In this document: positions 25,078 through 31,989 of the stretch, in pieces | How the letters are laid out: each line of letters begins with the position of its first letter | How positions within the stretch are numbered: position 1 is the stretch's first letter | Source of the DNA: an uncultured Oscillospiraceae bacterium | GTDB lineage: Bacteria; Bacillota; Clostridia; Oscillospirales; Oscillospiraceae | Length of the DNA stretch: 40,536 nucleotides | Assembly (NCBI GenBank): GCA_905234625.1 | Contig: CAJOIC010000003.1 | Span: 88,180-128,715, forward strand | Direction: 5' to 3' | Notes under the pieces: model-generated | Database searches by the model: none | What the model was told of the DNA's origin: nothing | Seen by the model: the letters and a program-made list of their open reading frames with translations, nothing else | Made by a program: the position numbers and the translations under genes

Positions 25078-26100
25078 ATGCTGGATACATTGGAAACTCT
25101 GTGCTGCCTGAGCGGCGTCTCCGGCAATGAGGACGAGGTGCGGGATTATATCCTGGAGCGGGTCATGCCCTTTGCGGATGAGATCCGTACTGATCCCATG
25201 GGCAATCTCATGGTGTTCAAAAAAGGCGAGGTGTCGCCCGATCAAACGATCATGCTGGCGGCGCATATGGACGAGGTGGGCCTCATTGTGACGGATATCA
25301 CCGACGACGGCTTTCTGAAGTTCGCCTTTGCCGGCGGCATCGACCGCCGTGTGCTCCCGGGCAAGCGGGTGTATGTTGGAGAGAGCCGCACCCTTGGCGT
25401 TGTGGGCATGAAGGCAGTCCACATGACCGACGCGAAGGAACGGAAGGAGCTGTCTGAGCTTGAGGATATGTACATCGATATCGGCGCATCGGACCGGAAG
25501 TCGGCGGAGGAGCTCGTCCGCCTGGGGGACACGGTCTCCTTCGACGATACCGTCATCCGCTTCGGCGATGGCTTTCTGAAAGCGAAGGCCATCGATGACC
25601 GTGTGGGCTGTGCAACCATGCTGGAGCTGATCGAGAGCCGCCTGCCCTGTGACTGCTGGTTCGCCTTTACCGTCCAGGAGGAGGTGGGCTGCCGCGGTGC
25701 TGTCACCGCCGCCAGGAGCATCCAGCCGGATGTGGCTCTTATCCTGGAGGGTACCACAGCGGCAGACATCCCCGGCGTGAAAGGCGCCGACCGCATCTGC
25801 CGTCTCGGGCAGGGTGTCGTGATCCCCTTCATGGACCGGGGCACCATTTATGACAAGGCGCTTTACGGGCAGCTGACCGCTATTGCGGATAAAAATGAAA
25901 TCTCCTGGCAGACCAAGACCCGTATCGCCGGAGGTACGGACGCCTCCGTCATTCAGCGGAGCATGACGGGGGTCCGGGTCGCGGCGGTATCCGTGGCGGT
26001 GCGGAACATACATTCCCCTGCGGGTGTGGCGAAGATCTCGGAGTGCGAGGCGCAGCTGAGGCTGGCCCGCCTCTTCCTGGAGGACATGGCGAAGGCATGA
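25078..26100 (+). CDS. M42 family metallopeptidase (second of a tandem pair)
   Basis: A 340-residue paralogue of the preceding gene with the same metal-binding pattern: AAHMDEVGLIV, DDRVGCATM, VQEEVGCRGA, LEGTTAADIPG and the C-terminal histidine in NIHSPAG. The aspartate-glutamate ligand regions are complete, so it should be active. Tandem M42 genes are common in Clostridia, and the copies may form mixed or different-specificity particles; substrate cannot be read from the sequence. Confidence 0.92.
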   Translation: MLDTLETLCCLSGVSGNEDEVRDYILERVMPFADEIRTDPMGNLMVFKKGEVSPDQTIMLAAHMDEVGLIVTDITDDGFLKFAFAGGIDRRVLPGKRVYVGESRTLGVVGMKAVHMTDAKERKELSELEDMYIDIGASDRKSAEELVRLGDTVSFDDTVIRFGDGFLKAKAIDDRVGCATMLELIESRLPCDCWFAFTVQEEVGCRGAVTAARSIQPDVALILEGTTAADIPGVKGADRICRLGQGVVIPFMDRGTIYDKALYGQLTAIADKNEISWQTKTRIAGGTDASVIQRSMTGVRVAAVSVAVRNIHSPAGVAKISECEAQLRLARLFLEDMAKA

Positions 26101-26106
26101 ATCCGG

Positions 26107-26136
26107 CCCCCGCCGCATAGTCTGCGGCATAGGGGG
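26107..26136 (+). promoter_or_regulatory. Hairpin covering the ribosome-binding site of yunB, with a CATAGTCT box
   Basis: CCCCC-GCCGCA (26107-26117) pairs with TGCGGC (26123-26128) and, after a 3-base bulge, GGGGG (26132-26136). The right arm provides the Shine-Dalgarno GGGGGTG 6-7 bases before the start at 26144. CATAGTCT (26116-26123) spans the end of the left arm and the loop. The stem is GC-rich and should be very stable. Confidence 0.5.
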
Positions 26137-26143
26137 TGATGCT

Positions 26144-26788
26144 ATGTCAAAGGGCAGATGGCCGCGAAGCGGAGCGGTCATGTCAGCGCGCAGAACGCTT
26201 CTGCTGCTTCTGGCGGTCCTGCTGCTCTCAGCGGTCGTGGCGGGAAGCCTTGCGTTTCGGAGCCTTGTGACGGAGCTTGCGGTATCCTCTGCGCAGGACG
26301 CGGTGGTCATGGCGGTGAACTCCATCGTGAAGGATATCATGACGGACCGGGACTTCGATCCCTCCGGCCTGGTATCCCTGGAGCGCAGCGCCGATGGGAG
26401 CGTGGCGGCGGTGACCACGAATGTGGCGGCGGTGAACATGCTGGCGGCCCAGGTACTGGAGCGGGCGGTGGAGCAGACGTCGGAAAACACCATCTCCGTG
26501 GGCATCCCGCTGGGAAATCTTTTGGGGAGCACGCTGCTGTTGGGGAAGGGGCCGTCCATCCCGGTCCAGCTCGTGATGCTGTCCTCCAGCGTGGCGGGGT
26601 TTCGCAGCGAGCTGACCACGGCGGGGATCAACCAAACCCGGCACCAGATCCTGCTGGACCTGAATGTGCAGGTGTCTCTTCTGATGCCGTGGCGCACCGT
26701 GGGGACCTCGGTGGATACGGAGATACTCGTCTCCGAGACGGTGATCGTGGGCGAGGTACCGGAGAGTTACCTGAACTGGACGAACTGA
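26144..26788 (+). CDS. yunB: Sporulation protein YunB
   Basis: A 214-residue protein of the YunB type: a basic N-terminus, one membrane helix (LLLLLAVLLLSAVVAGSLAF, about residues 18-37), then an external domain with the typical AVNSIVKDIM, VAAVNMLAAQVLERA, ISVGIPLGNLLGS and GINQTRHQILLDLNVQVSLLMPW. In Bacillus subtilis yunB is transcribed by sigma-E in the mother cell and its loss harms sporulation; the mechanism is not known. The start is just behind GGGGGTGAT. It is followed 15 bases later by ligA. Confidence 0.9.
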   Translation: MSKGRWPRSGAVMSARRTLLLLLAVLLLSAVVAGSLAFRSLVTELAVSSAQDAVVMAVNSIVKDIMTDRDFDPSGLVSLERSADGSVAAVTTNVAAVNMLAAQVLERAVEQTSENTISVGIPLGNLLGSTLLLGKGPSIPVQLVMLSSSVAGFRSELTTAGINQTRHQILLDLNVQVSLLMPWRTVGTSVDTEILVSETVIVGEVPESYLNWTN

Positions 26789-26803
26789 TATAGGAGAACG
26801 AAC

Positions 26804-28749
26804 ATGGAACACACATTAGAAAGCTATAACGAACTGGTAGAGCGCCTGCTGGCCCTCTCCGTGGCGTACTACGATAACGACGCGCCGCTGGTCTCCGATT
26901 TCGAGTACGATCGGATGAACAACGAGCTCAAGAAAATGGAGGCGGAGCATCCCGAGTGGATCCGGCCCGATTCGCCCACTCAGCATGTGGGCGGCCATGT
27001 GAGCGACGCTTTCGCTCCCGTGGTCCATGAGGTGCCTCTGGAGAGCTTGGCGGACGTGTTCTCCTTCGAGGAAGTGGCAGGCTTCGTAGCCCGGATGGAT
27101 GAGGCTGTGCAGGCGCCCCACGACTATGTCACCGAGCCGAAGATCGACGGACTGTCCGTGGCTGTGGAGTATCGCGGCGGCGTCTTTTACCGCGGCGCCA
27201 CCCGGGGAAACGGCGAGGTGGGGGAGGATGTGACGGAAAACCTCCGTACCATCCGCAGTCTGCCGAAGAAGCTGATAAACGCTCCGGAGCGAGTCATCGT
27301 CCGGGGCGAGGTGTATATGTCACACGAGGCGTTCAACACCATCAACGCCCAGCGGGAGATAGAAGGGGAGCAGCCTCTGGCAAATCCCCGGAACGCCGCC
27401 GCCGGATCCCTGCGTCAGCAGGACCCCGCCGTGTGCGCACAGCGTATGCTGGACGTGGTGTTTTTCAATATCCAACTGGCGGAGGGAGCGTCGTATTCGA
27501 ACCACTTCGAGACGCTGGAGGCCATGGCGGCCATGGGTCTTCCCGTGGTGCCCCACACCCTGTGCCGCACAGCGGAGGAGTGCGTCGATACCATCGAGCG
27601 CATCGGCGAAGGCAGGGAGGGCTATGCCTATGATATCGACGGCGCTGTGGTGAAGCTCAACGACCTCTCCCAGCGGGAGACGCTGGGCAGTACGGCCAAG
27701 TATCCCCGCTGGGCCGTGGCGTACAAATACCCGCCGGAGAAAAAACCCAGCAAGGTGGTGGATATCCTGGTGCAGGTGGGCCGCACCGGCGTGCTGACCC
27801 CCAAGGCCGTCATCGAACCCATCCGCCTTGCCGGAACAACGGTGACGAACGCCACGCTCCACAACCAGGATTTCATCGAAAACCTGAATGTGAACATCGG
27901 CGATACGGTCCTTGTCCAGAAAGCGGGAGAGATCATACCCGAGGTGCTGGAGGTGGTGAAGAAGGACAGCGTGGATTTCTTCCGCCTGCCCTCCGTGTGT
28001 CCTGCCTGCGGTGCGCCTGTGGAGCGGGATATAGACGGCGCCGCTATCCGGTGCACCGGCGCGGAATGCCCTTCGCCTCCAAGGAGGCCATGGATATCGA
28101 CGGACTCGGCCCTGCCGCAGTAGAGGCTCTGGATAAGCTGGGCCTTATTCGCACTCCTGCGGAGCTTTACGGTCTGGACGCTCAGTCCGTGGCTACGGCG
28201 GATCGTATGGGCAAGAAGTCCGCGGAGAACCTCATCGCCGCCATCGAGGCCAGTAAGACCCAGGGCCTGGCAAGGCTCCTGTGCGCCTTCGGCATCCGTC
28301 AGGTGGGTTCCAAAGCGGGGAAGGTCCTGGCCCGGCGGTTTGCCAGCCTCGACGAGCTCATGGCTGCGACGGAGGAGGAGTTGACCGCCATCGACGATAT
28401 CGGTCCCGTTACCGCGCGGTATATCACCGAGTGGTTCGGCAGCGTGCAGAGCCGCCACCAGATCGAGCTGCTGCGGGCGGCGGGCGTCTCCTTCGACAGC
28501 GCGGAGGAGGTGGCTGACAGCCGCTTTGCCGGGAAGACCTTTGTGCTGACGGGAACGCTGGAGACCCTCACCCGCGCAGAGGCGGAGGCCATCATCGAGC
28601 GATTTGGCGGCAAGGCCTCCGGATCGGTCTCCAAGAAGACCAGCTACGTTCTGGCGGGAGCAAACCCAGGCTCCAAGCTCACCAAGGCCGAGGGTCTGGG
28701 CATCCCCATCATTTCGGAAGAGGATTTCCGCGTCATGACGGCGGAATGA
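26804..28749 (+). pseudogene. ligA: NAD-dependent DNA ligase LigA, split by a frame-shifting gap
   Basis: LigA seals nicks using NAD and is normally essential. The first frame (26804-28123) has the adenylation lysine K113 in EPKIDGLS, ATRGNGEVGEDVT and the start of the zinc finger (CPACG ... RCTGAECP). The second frame, open from 28072 to 28749, continues at FASKEAMDIDGLG through the helix-hairpin-helix repeats to a BRCT domain (FAGKTFVLTGTLETLT). Between ECP (28067-28071) and FASKEAM the usual nine residues (AQ......H) are absent. A loss of 28 bases at 28071/28072 explains both the missing residues and the shift, and would restore 657 residues, the normal length. Either a real mutation or a sequence or assembly error. 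Confidence 0.9.
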
Positions 28750-28763
28750 TCCTGTAACAACAT

Positions 28764-28805
28764 AGATCCCCCTTTGCATAGAATGACATGCAAAGGGGGA
28801 AATCT
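28764..28805 (+). promoter_or_regulatory. Strong hairpin covering the ribosome-binding site of the cotJ operon, with a CATAGAAT box
   Basis: CCCCCTTTGCAT (28768-28779) pairs perfectly with ATGCAAAGGGGG (28788-28799), loop of 8. AGAT before and ATCT after can extend it around a 2-base bulge. The right arm carries the Shine-Dalgarno GGGGGA 7 bases before the TTG start. CATAGAAT (28777-28784) differs by one base from the sigma-E -10 consensus CATACAAT; cotJ is a sigma-E operon in Bacillus. The T run after the stem means it could also end ligA transcription. Confidence 0.6.
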
Positions 28806-28807
28806 TT

Positions 28808-29254
28808 TTGGCAAACAAAAATGAATGCACATATAAACAGGGAACGCTGCCCATGTGCGCGCCTTTGGCCTTGGGCACGATCCCTGCGCAGCAGAGCGCG
28901 GAGCCTGCCTATGACAAGGACCAGGCGCTGGTAAAGGGCACGCTGTTCCCGGGGCTTGACCTGCCCTTCAAGGACTATGTGGCGGCCGGTACGCTGGAGG
29001 ACACGCCGCAGTATGAGCTCATGGCGCTGGATTTCGTCACCCAGGAGCTGGCGCTTTATCTGGATACCCACGCCGACGACAAGGAGGCGTTCGAAACCTG
29101 GAAATGCTTCACGGAGCTTGCCAAGGAGGGACGCCGTCGGTATGCGGAGAGAAACGGTCCGCTCAAGCGCTCTCAGACCGCGATGTTCGACAGCTGGGTG
29201 TGGACAGATGAGCCCTGGCCGTGGGAGTTTCTCGGCAATGGAGGTAACGGCTGA
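28808..29254 (+). CDS. Fused CotJA-CotJB spore-coat protein
   Basis: A 148-residue protein that joins two coat proteins usually encoded separately. Residues about 14-58 match CotJA (MCAPLALGTIPAQQ, then YDKDQALVKGTLFPGLDLPF). Residues about 65-143 match CotJB (YELMALDFVTQELALYLDTH, then ERNGPLKRS and the end WVWTDEPWPWEF). In Bacillus CotJA, CotJB and CotJC form part of the inner coat. The start is TTG 28808, 7 bases after GGGGGA. The stop overlaps the cotJC start, so the proteins are made together. Confidence 0.88.
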   Translation: MANKNECTYKQGTLPMCAPLALGTIPAQQSAEPAYDKDQALVKGTLFPGLDLPFKDYVAAGTLEDTPQYELMALDFVTQELALYLDTHADDKEAFETWKCFTELAKEGRRRYAERNGPLKRSQTAMFDSWVWTDEPWPWEFLGNGGNG

Positions 29255-29796
29255 TGTTTATATATGAGAAGAAACTGCAGTATCCCGTCCGCATCAAAAA
29301 CGCAAATCCCGCCCTGGCGAAATTCATCATCAGTCAATACGGTGGTCCAGACGGCGAGTTGGGCGCATCGATGCGATATTTGAGCCAGCGGTACTCCATG
29401 CCCTACCCGGAGCTGAAGACAATACTGACGGATATCGGCGTCGAGGAACTCGGCCATCTTGAAATGGTCGGCGCGATCATCCACCAGCTCACCCGGAACA
29501 TGTCCGTGGAGGATGTGAAGGCCGCCGGGATGGAGGCGTATTTCGTGGATCACACGGCTGGCGTATACGCACAGGCCGCCGCGGGGTGGCCCTACAATGC
29601 TGCGACCTTTGCCGTGAAGGGCGATGTGATCGCGGATCTGACGGAGGATATGGGCGCGGAGCAGAAGGCCCGCGTCACCTACGACAACATTCTGCGTATG
29701 TGCGACGATCCGGATGTCATCGACGTCATCCGGTTCCTGCGGGAGCGGGAGGTCGTGCACTTCCAGCGGTTCGGCGAGGCGGTACAATCAAGGTGA
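29254..29796 (+). CDS. cotJC: CotJC spore-coat manganese-catalase-like protein, 5' part, interrupted by a mobile element
   Basis: CotJC belongs to the ferritin-like manganese catalase family. The part here reads 180 residues: metal-binding helices around GPDGELGASMRYLSQRY, DIGVEELGHLEMV, LTEDMGAEQKARVTYDNILR and FLREREVVHFQRFGEA. After codon 176 (ending at 29781) the natural frame is cut off and only VQSR from the element is added before a stop. The missing C-terminus lies at 33547-33615. Joined at the 11-bp repeat the protein has 198 residues, close to the usual CotJC length. The truncated form keeps the four-helix core and might fold, but lacks the conserved tail. Confidence 0.95.
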   Translation: MFIYEKKLQYPVRIKNANPALAKFIISQYGGPDGELGASMRYLSQRYSMPYPELKTILTDIGVEELGHLEMVGAIIHQLTRNMSVEDVKAAGMEAYFVDHTAGVYAQAAAGWPYNAATFAVKGDVIADLTEDMGAEQKARVTYDNILRMCDDPDVIDVIRFLREREVVHFQRFGEAVQSR

Positions 29797-29799
29797 AGT
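29771..29799 (+). other. Left attachment site (attL) of the cotJC element
   Basis: Core TCGGCGAGGCG (29771-29781) followed by the element arm G-TACAATCAA-GG-TGAAGT (29782-29799). The arm is the reverse complement of the right-end arm, apart from two central mismatches. The base pair GA at 29776-29777 lies at the centre of the dyad and is the likely crossover dinucleotide. Confidence 0.85.
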
Positions 29800-29812
29800 G
29801 AACCACAGAGCC

Positions 29813-29862
29813 GCCAACAAAAAATAACCGAGCATCGTATCCGGTACCTATGATGCTCGGTT
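29813..29862 (-). terminator. Terminator of the toxin-antitoxin operon (minus strand)
   Basis: AACCGAGCATC (29826-29836) and GATGCTCGGTT (29852-29862) form an 11-bp stem around a 15-base loop. Read on the minus strand the stem is followed by TTATTTTTTG, a good terminator tail. On the plus strand there is no T run. It lies about 110 bases past the toxin stop. Confidence 0.7.
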
Positions 29863-29972
29863 GCTTACACTCAAATGAGCATGAGTATGTTTTGCTCTTT
29901 TTCGGTTTTGTTCCTGTTTCAAAGACTAGGGTCGATGCTATGCCAAGTCCAGATGTCGATATATTATTCCTC

Positions 29973-30278
29973 TCAACAAGTGCGTGATGAATCCTGACGA
30001 CAGTCCACCACGGCGTCCAGATACACCGTCTTGTCCTCGATGAGAAACAGTGCCTTGTAGCGCTTAGCAAACAGCGCTTTGTGATAAGTATCCGACGGGA
30101 GGTTCATGTCCACCTCATAAGGGAACTGATAAGGGTTCTCCTCCAGATCACGGATGACTTTCTTGAAATCATCCCGAAATTGTTTTGCCGCCGGAACGCT
30201 GACACGCGCGAGAAACTCCACGTGGCGCAGGAGCATATTGTCTACGCGGCTGCCAAAGATCACCTTGTATTTCGGCAT
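29973..30278 (-). CDS. RelE/ParE-family toxin
   Basis: A 101-residue protein with the fold pattern of the RelE/ParE superfamily: MPKYKVIFGSRVDNMLLRHVEFL, then FRDDFKKVIRDLEENPYQFP and the core beta strands KALFAKRYKALFLIEDKTVYLDAVVD. Members either cut mRNA on ribosomes or poison gyrase; the sequence does not decide. It begins at ATG 30278, 2 bases after the antitoxin stop, with GGAG 7 bases ahead; a GTG at 30284 is too close to that site. The pair probably stabilises the element when it is a circle or when it risks loss. Confidence 0.85.
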   Translation of the reverse strand: MPKYKVIFGSRVDNMLLRHVEFLARVSVPAAKQFRDDFKKVIRDLEENPYQFPYEVDMNLPSDTYHKALFAKRYKALFLIEDKTVYLDAVVDCRQDSSRTC

Positions 30279-30280
30279 GG

Positions 30281-30571
30281 TCACTCTCCGGCTTCCGCGG
30301 CGGCGATGATCTTATCTATATCGCCCAAAACCTCATCCGCTGTCCTGCCTGTATACCCCTTCGCACGTTCTGTCTGAGCGAAAAGAAGATCGGCATAGGC
30401 AGCCTGCTCCGAATTGAGAGACAGGCTCAGCGGGACAGCCTTGTCCCGAACGATCTGCTGAAGAAACATATTGATGGTTCCATTCATGTTCATACCCAGC
30501 TGGGACAGGATGCTCTCTGCCTGGGCCTTCAGTTCCGAATCGGTGCGTATACTCATGTTGATGCTTGCCAT
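30281..30571 (-). CDS. RelB/DinJ-family antitoxin
   Basis: A 96-residue protein. The first 50 residues are a ribbon-helix-helix DNA-binding domain (SINMSIRTDSELKAQAESIL, then MNGTINMFLQQIVRDKAVPL), typical of RelB/DinJ antitoxins, which also repress their own operon. The C-terminal half, with RAKGYTGRTADEVLGDIDKI, would wrap the toxin. AGAGGTG precedes the ATG at 30571. It comes first in the operon, as usual. Confidence 0.88.
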   Translation of the reverse strand: MASINMSIRTDSELKAQAESILSQLGMNMNGTINMFLQQIVRDKAVPLSLSLNSEQAAYADLLFAQTERAKGYTGRTADEVLGDIDKIIAAAEAGE

Positions 30572-30591
30572 AATAAATCACCTCTGGCTTT

Positions 30592-30621
30592 ATTATACCC
30601 AATATTGATATACAATGTCAA
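30592..30621 (-). promoter_or_regulatory. Strong promoter and likely operator of the toxin-antitoxin operon
   Basis: On the minus strand TTGACA (30621-30616), 18 bases, TATAAT (30597-30592): both boxes are perfect. The spacer contains TTGTATATCAATATTG, an imperfect palindrome that could be the antitoxin operator. Confidence 0.8.
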
Positions 30622-30868
30622 TACAAATGCGAACAACCAAAGGGCCGACTTCACCTGCAAAGTTAAATTCTAGCGCGAACTAGAAGTTGGTTTTGCAAAT
30701 TGTGTCCTGGAATTTAGGTCTTGCAAACGAGTGTATCAACCTTTTTGGCATAAGGCAAGGTGGTGCTACCCCACGTCCTTCTTTGTTCTTACGACGATGA
30801 AACGTGTGATAATTCCTTTGCTGTATAACAAATCTGAGATTCCGGCCCTCCTATAGGCAGATTGCATA
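30622..30868. other. Non-coding stretch of the element with a small inverted repeat
   Basis: No convincing gene on either strand. TTCTAG (30668-30673) and CTAGAA (30680-30685) form a 6-bp inverted repeat. Base composition is clearly more AT-rich than the host genes around the element. The position, between the toxin-antitoxin promoter and the iteron-like repeats ahead of a relaxase remnant, would suit a degraded transfer or replication origin, but no known origin motif is recognised. Confidence 0.4.
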
Positions 30869-30957
30869 TTTCGCTTCAACGGTCCACGCATTTCGTTTGA
30901 AACGGTCTGGCGGTTTCGGATGAACGGTCTATGGCTTTCGAACCAACGGTCTGCGTG
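30869..30957 (+). repeat. Four tandem 22-bp iteron-like repeats
   Basis: Units start at 30869, 30891, 30914 and 30936, with lengths 22, 23, 22 and 22. Each has TTTCG, 4-6 variable bases, then AACGGTC and 6-7 variable bases. The period equals two DNA turns, so a protein could bind the same face of each unit. This is the layout of replication iterons or of binding sites for an accessory factor. Confidence 0.75.
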
Positions 30958-30962
30958 ATAGA

Positions 30963-31625
30963 GTGTTTCTTGTAGTCCACTACAAGAAAGGAGCTCAATC
31001 ATGCAAGACTAAGCTGAAGAAGGAGCAGGACAAGTATGACGCGGAAAACATTGCCACGCTCCTCAACACCTACTATGACCGCCGTAATGCCGGGGCATAC
31101 AGCCAGAAGGCGCGAGCGAACAATTTCAAGAAGCAGGTGGAGACATTCAACTACTTACAGGCCAAGGGCATCAACACCCTGGATGACTTAAAGGAAGCTG
31201 CTTCCCAAATGGGCGACCAGGTCAGCGATATGACGAAGTCGCTCAGAACGGATGAGGCTCGAGCAAGAGAGTTGACCGACCTTATTCGATACGCGGAAAA
31301 CTACCAACGGATCAAGCCTATCTACGATGAGATGAACGGCATCCAATGGAAGAAGAAACGAGAGAAATACCGGCAGGAGCACGACGGTGAACTGCGGCTG
31401 TTCTATCTCGCCCGCCGGGAGCTGGAAGAGCAGGTCAAAGGCGGCGCGATTCCGTTGTCAGACTGGCGCAAAGAACTCAAGACACTACAGACAAAGCATA
31501 AGAAGGATTATGAGGATCTGAAGGCGATCCGTGAGGAAGCCCGTAAGCTATACAAGATCCAAAAGAATCTGGAATCAGCTCTGCACCCGGAGCGGGAACT
31601 CCGGAGTAGAGGGCCGGAACGATGA
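30963..31625 (+). pseudogene. C-terminal remnant of a relaxase/mobilisation protein
   Basis: The open frame encodes 220 residues, very basic and helical: LLNTYYDRRNAGAYSQKARA, then NNFKKQVETFNYLQAKGINT, DLIRYAENYQRIKPIYDEMN and long charged helices. This is the pattern of the C-terminal region of relaxases from clostridial conjugative transposons (Tn1549-like). The N-terminal nuclease domain with its HxHxH motif is absent, and the only good ribosome site upstream leads into a three-codon frame. Translation from GTG 30963 lacks a ribosome site. It is therefore taken as a remnant without nicking activity. Confidence 0.65.
30969..31012 (+). promoter_or_regulatory. Palindrome and an aborted translation start ahead of the relaxase remnant
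   Basis: CTTGTAGT and ACTACAAG (30969-30986) form an 8-bp palindrome with a CC centre. AAAGGAG (30987-30993) then stands 7 bases before ATG 31001, an ideal start, but the frame is ATG CAA GAC TAA, only three codons. This looks like the intact start of a lost gene fused out of frame to relaxase coding sequence by a deletion. Confidence 0.6.
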
Positions 31626-31762
31626 AAGGAGGATGATCCGGATCAAATCATCAAGATACATGCAGACACCACTTCGTAAGAATAGTCCAAGCCGCAGCGA
31701 GAATAAAGTCTATCAGGGCTTATTTGCGGCCTTTCCCCGCCAAAGGAGGTCGGTGTCTAAGC

Positions 31763-31921
31763 ATGAAATATGCCCAGTCCAATCATGTTGCCCAAATCGG
31801 GAATAAGACAATTACGGTTCGTAACCTGACGCCTGTGTTTGTCAGCCGGGACGAAAAAAAAGACACCAAAGACAAGATCGAAAAAGGCTTATACGATATT
31901 TTTAAAAAATATATACCTTGA
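31763..31921 (+). CDS. 52-residue protein upstream of the recombinase (candidate directionality factor)
   Basis: A small basic protein, starting MKYAQSNHVAQIGNKTITVR and ending with a charged helix (EKKDTKDKIEKGLYDIFKKY). The AAAGGAGG site at 31742-31749 is 13 bases before the ATG, a long gap, so translation may be weak. Similar small frames sit directly ahead of serine recombinases in clostridial elements. By position and size it could be the excision (recombination directionality) factor, as SprB of about 58 residues is for SPbeta. No homology to a known directionality factor is claimed. Confidence 0.6.
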   Translation: MKYAQSNHVAQIGNKTITVRNLTPVFVSRDEKKDTKDKIEKGLYDIFKKYIP

Positions 31922-31968
31922 GCTTTTGGAGCCGCCACGCTATAATGTAGCCGTTGGCGGCTCTTTTT
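31918..31968 (+). promoter_or_regulatory. Recombinase promoter whose -10 box lies in the loop of a terminator hairpin
   Basis: GAGCCGCCA (31929-31937) and TGGCGGCTC (31955-31963) form a 9-bp stem followed by TTTTT (31964-31968), a terminator for RNA coming from upstream. In the loop lies TATAAT (31941-31946), and TTGAGC (31918-31923) stands 17 bases before it. Transcription from this promoter would start near 31953, beyond the left arm, so it escapes the terminator. Confidence 0.7.
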
Positions 31969-31989
31969 CTAAAGAAAGGAAAGAGCCAA

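Noticed and set aside
28060-28090. Programmed ribosomal frameshifting in ligA.
   Set aside because: No slippery sequence or stimulator is seen, and a frameshift would not restore the nine missing residues, whereas a 28-base loss explains both.
29254-29796. A naturally short CotJC that simply ends at residue 180.
   Set aside because: The last four residues come from the element arm, and the typical CotJC tail is found intact and in frame at the other end of the element.
29797-29972. A continuation of a minus-strand gene past the toxin.
   Set aside because: The open frame there is out of phase with the toxin and runs through a terminator hairpin and cotJC; no domain is recognised.
30869-30957. 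A CRISPR array.
   Set aside because: Only short TTTCG and AACGGTC blocks are conserved, units are directly adjacent, there are no spacers of uniform length with a long repeat, and no cas genes are near.
30766-31002. A 78-codon minus-strand frame across the iteron-like repeats.
   Set aside because: It reads through the repeats and the palindrome, has odd composition and no ribosome site; the repeats explain it.
31531-31806. A 91-codon plus-strand frame between the relaxase remnant and the 52-residue gene.
   Set aside because: It starts inside the relaxase frame and overlaps the better supported small gene in another frame; no recognisable domain.
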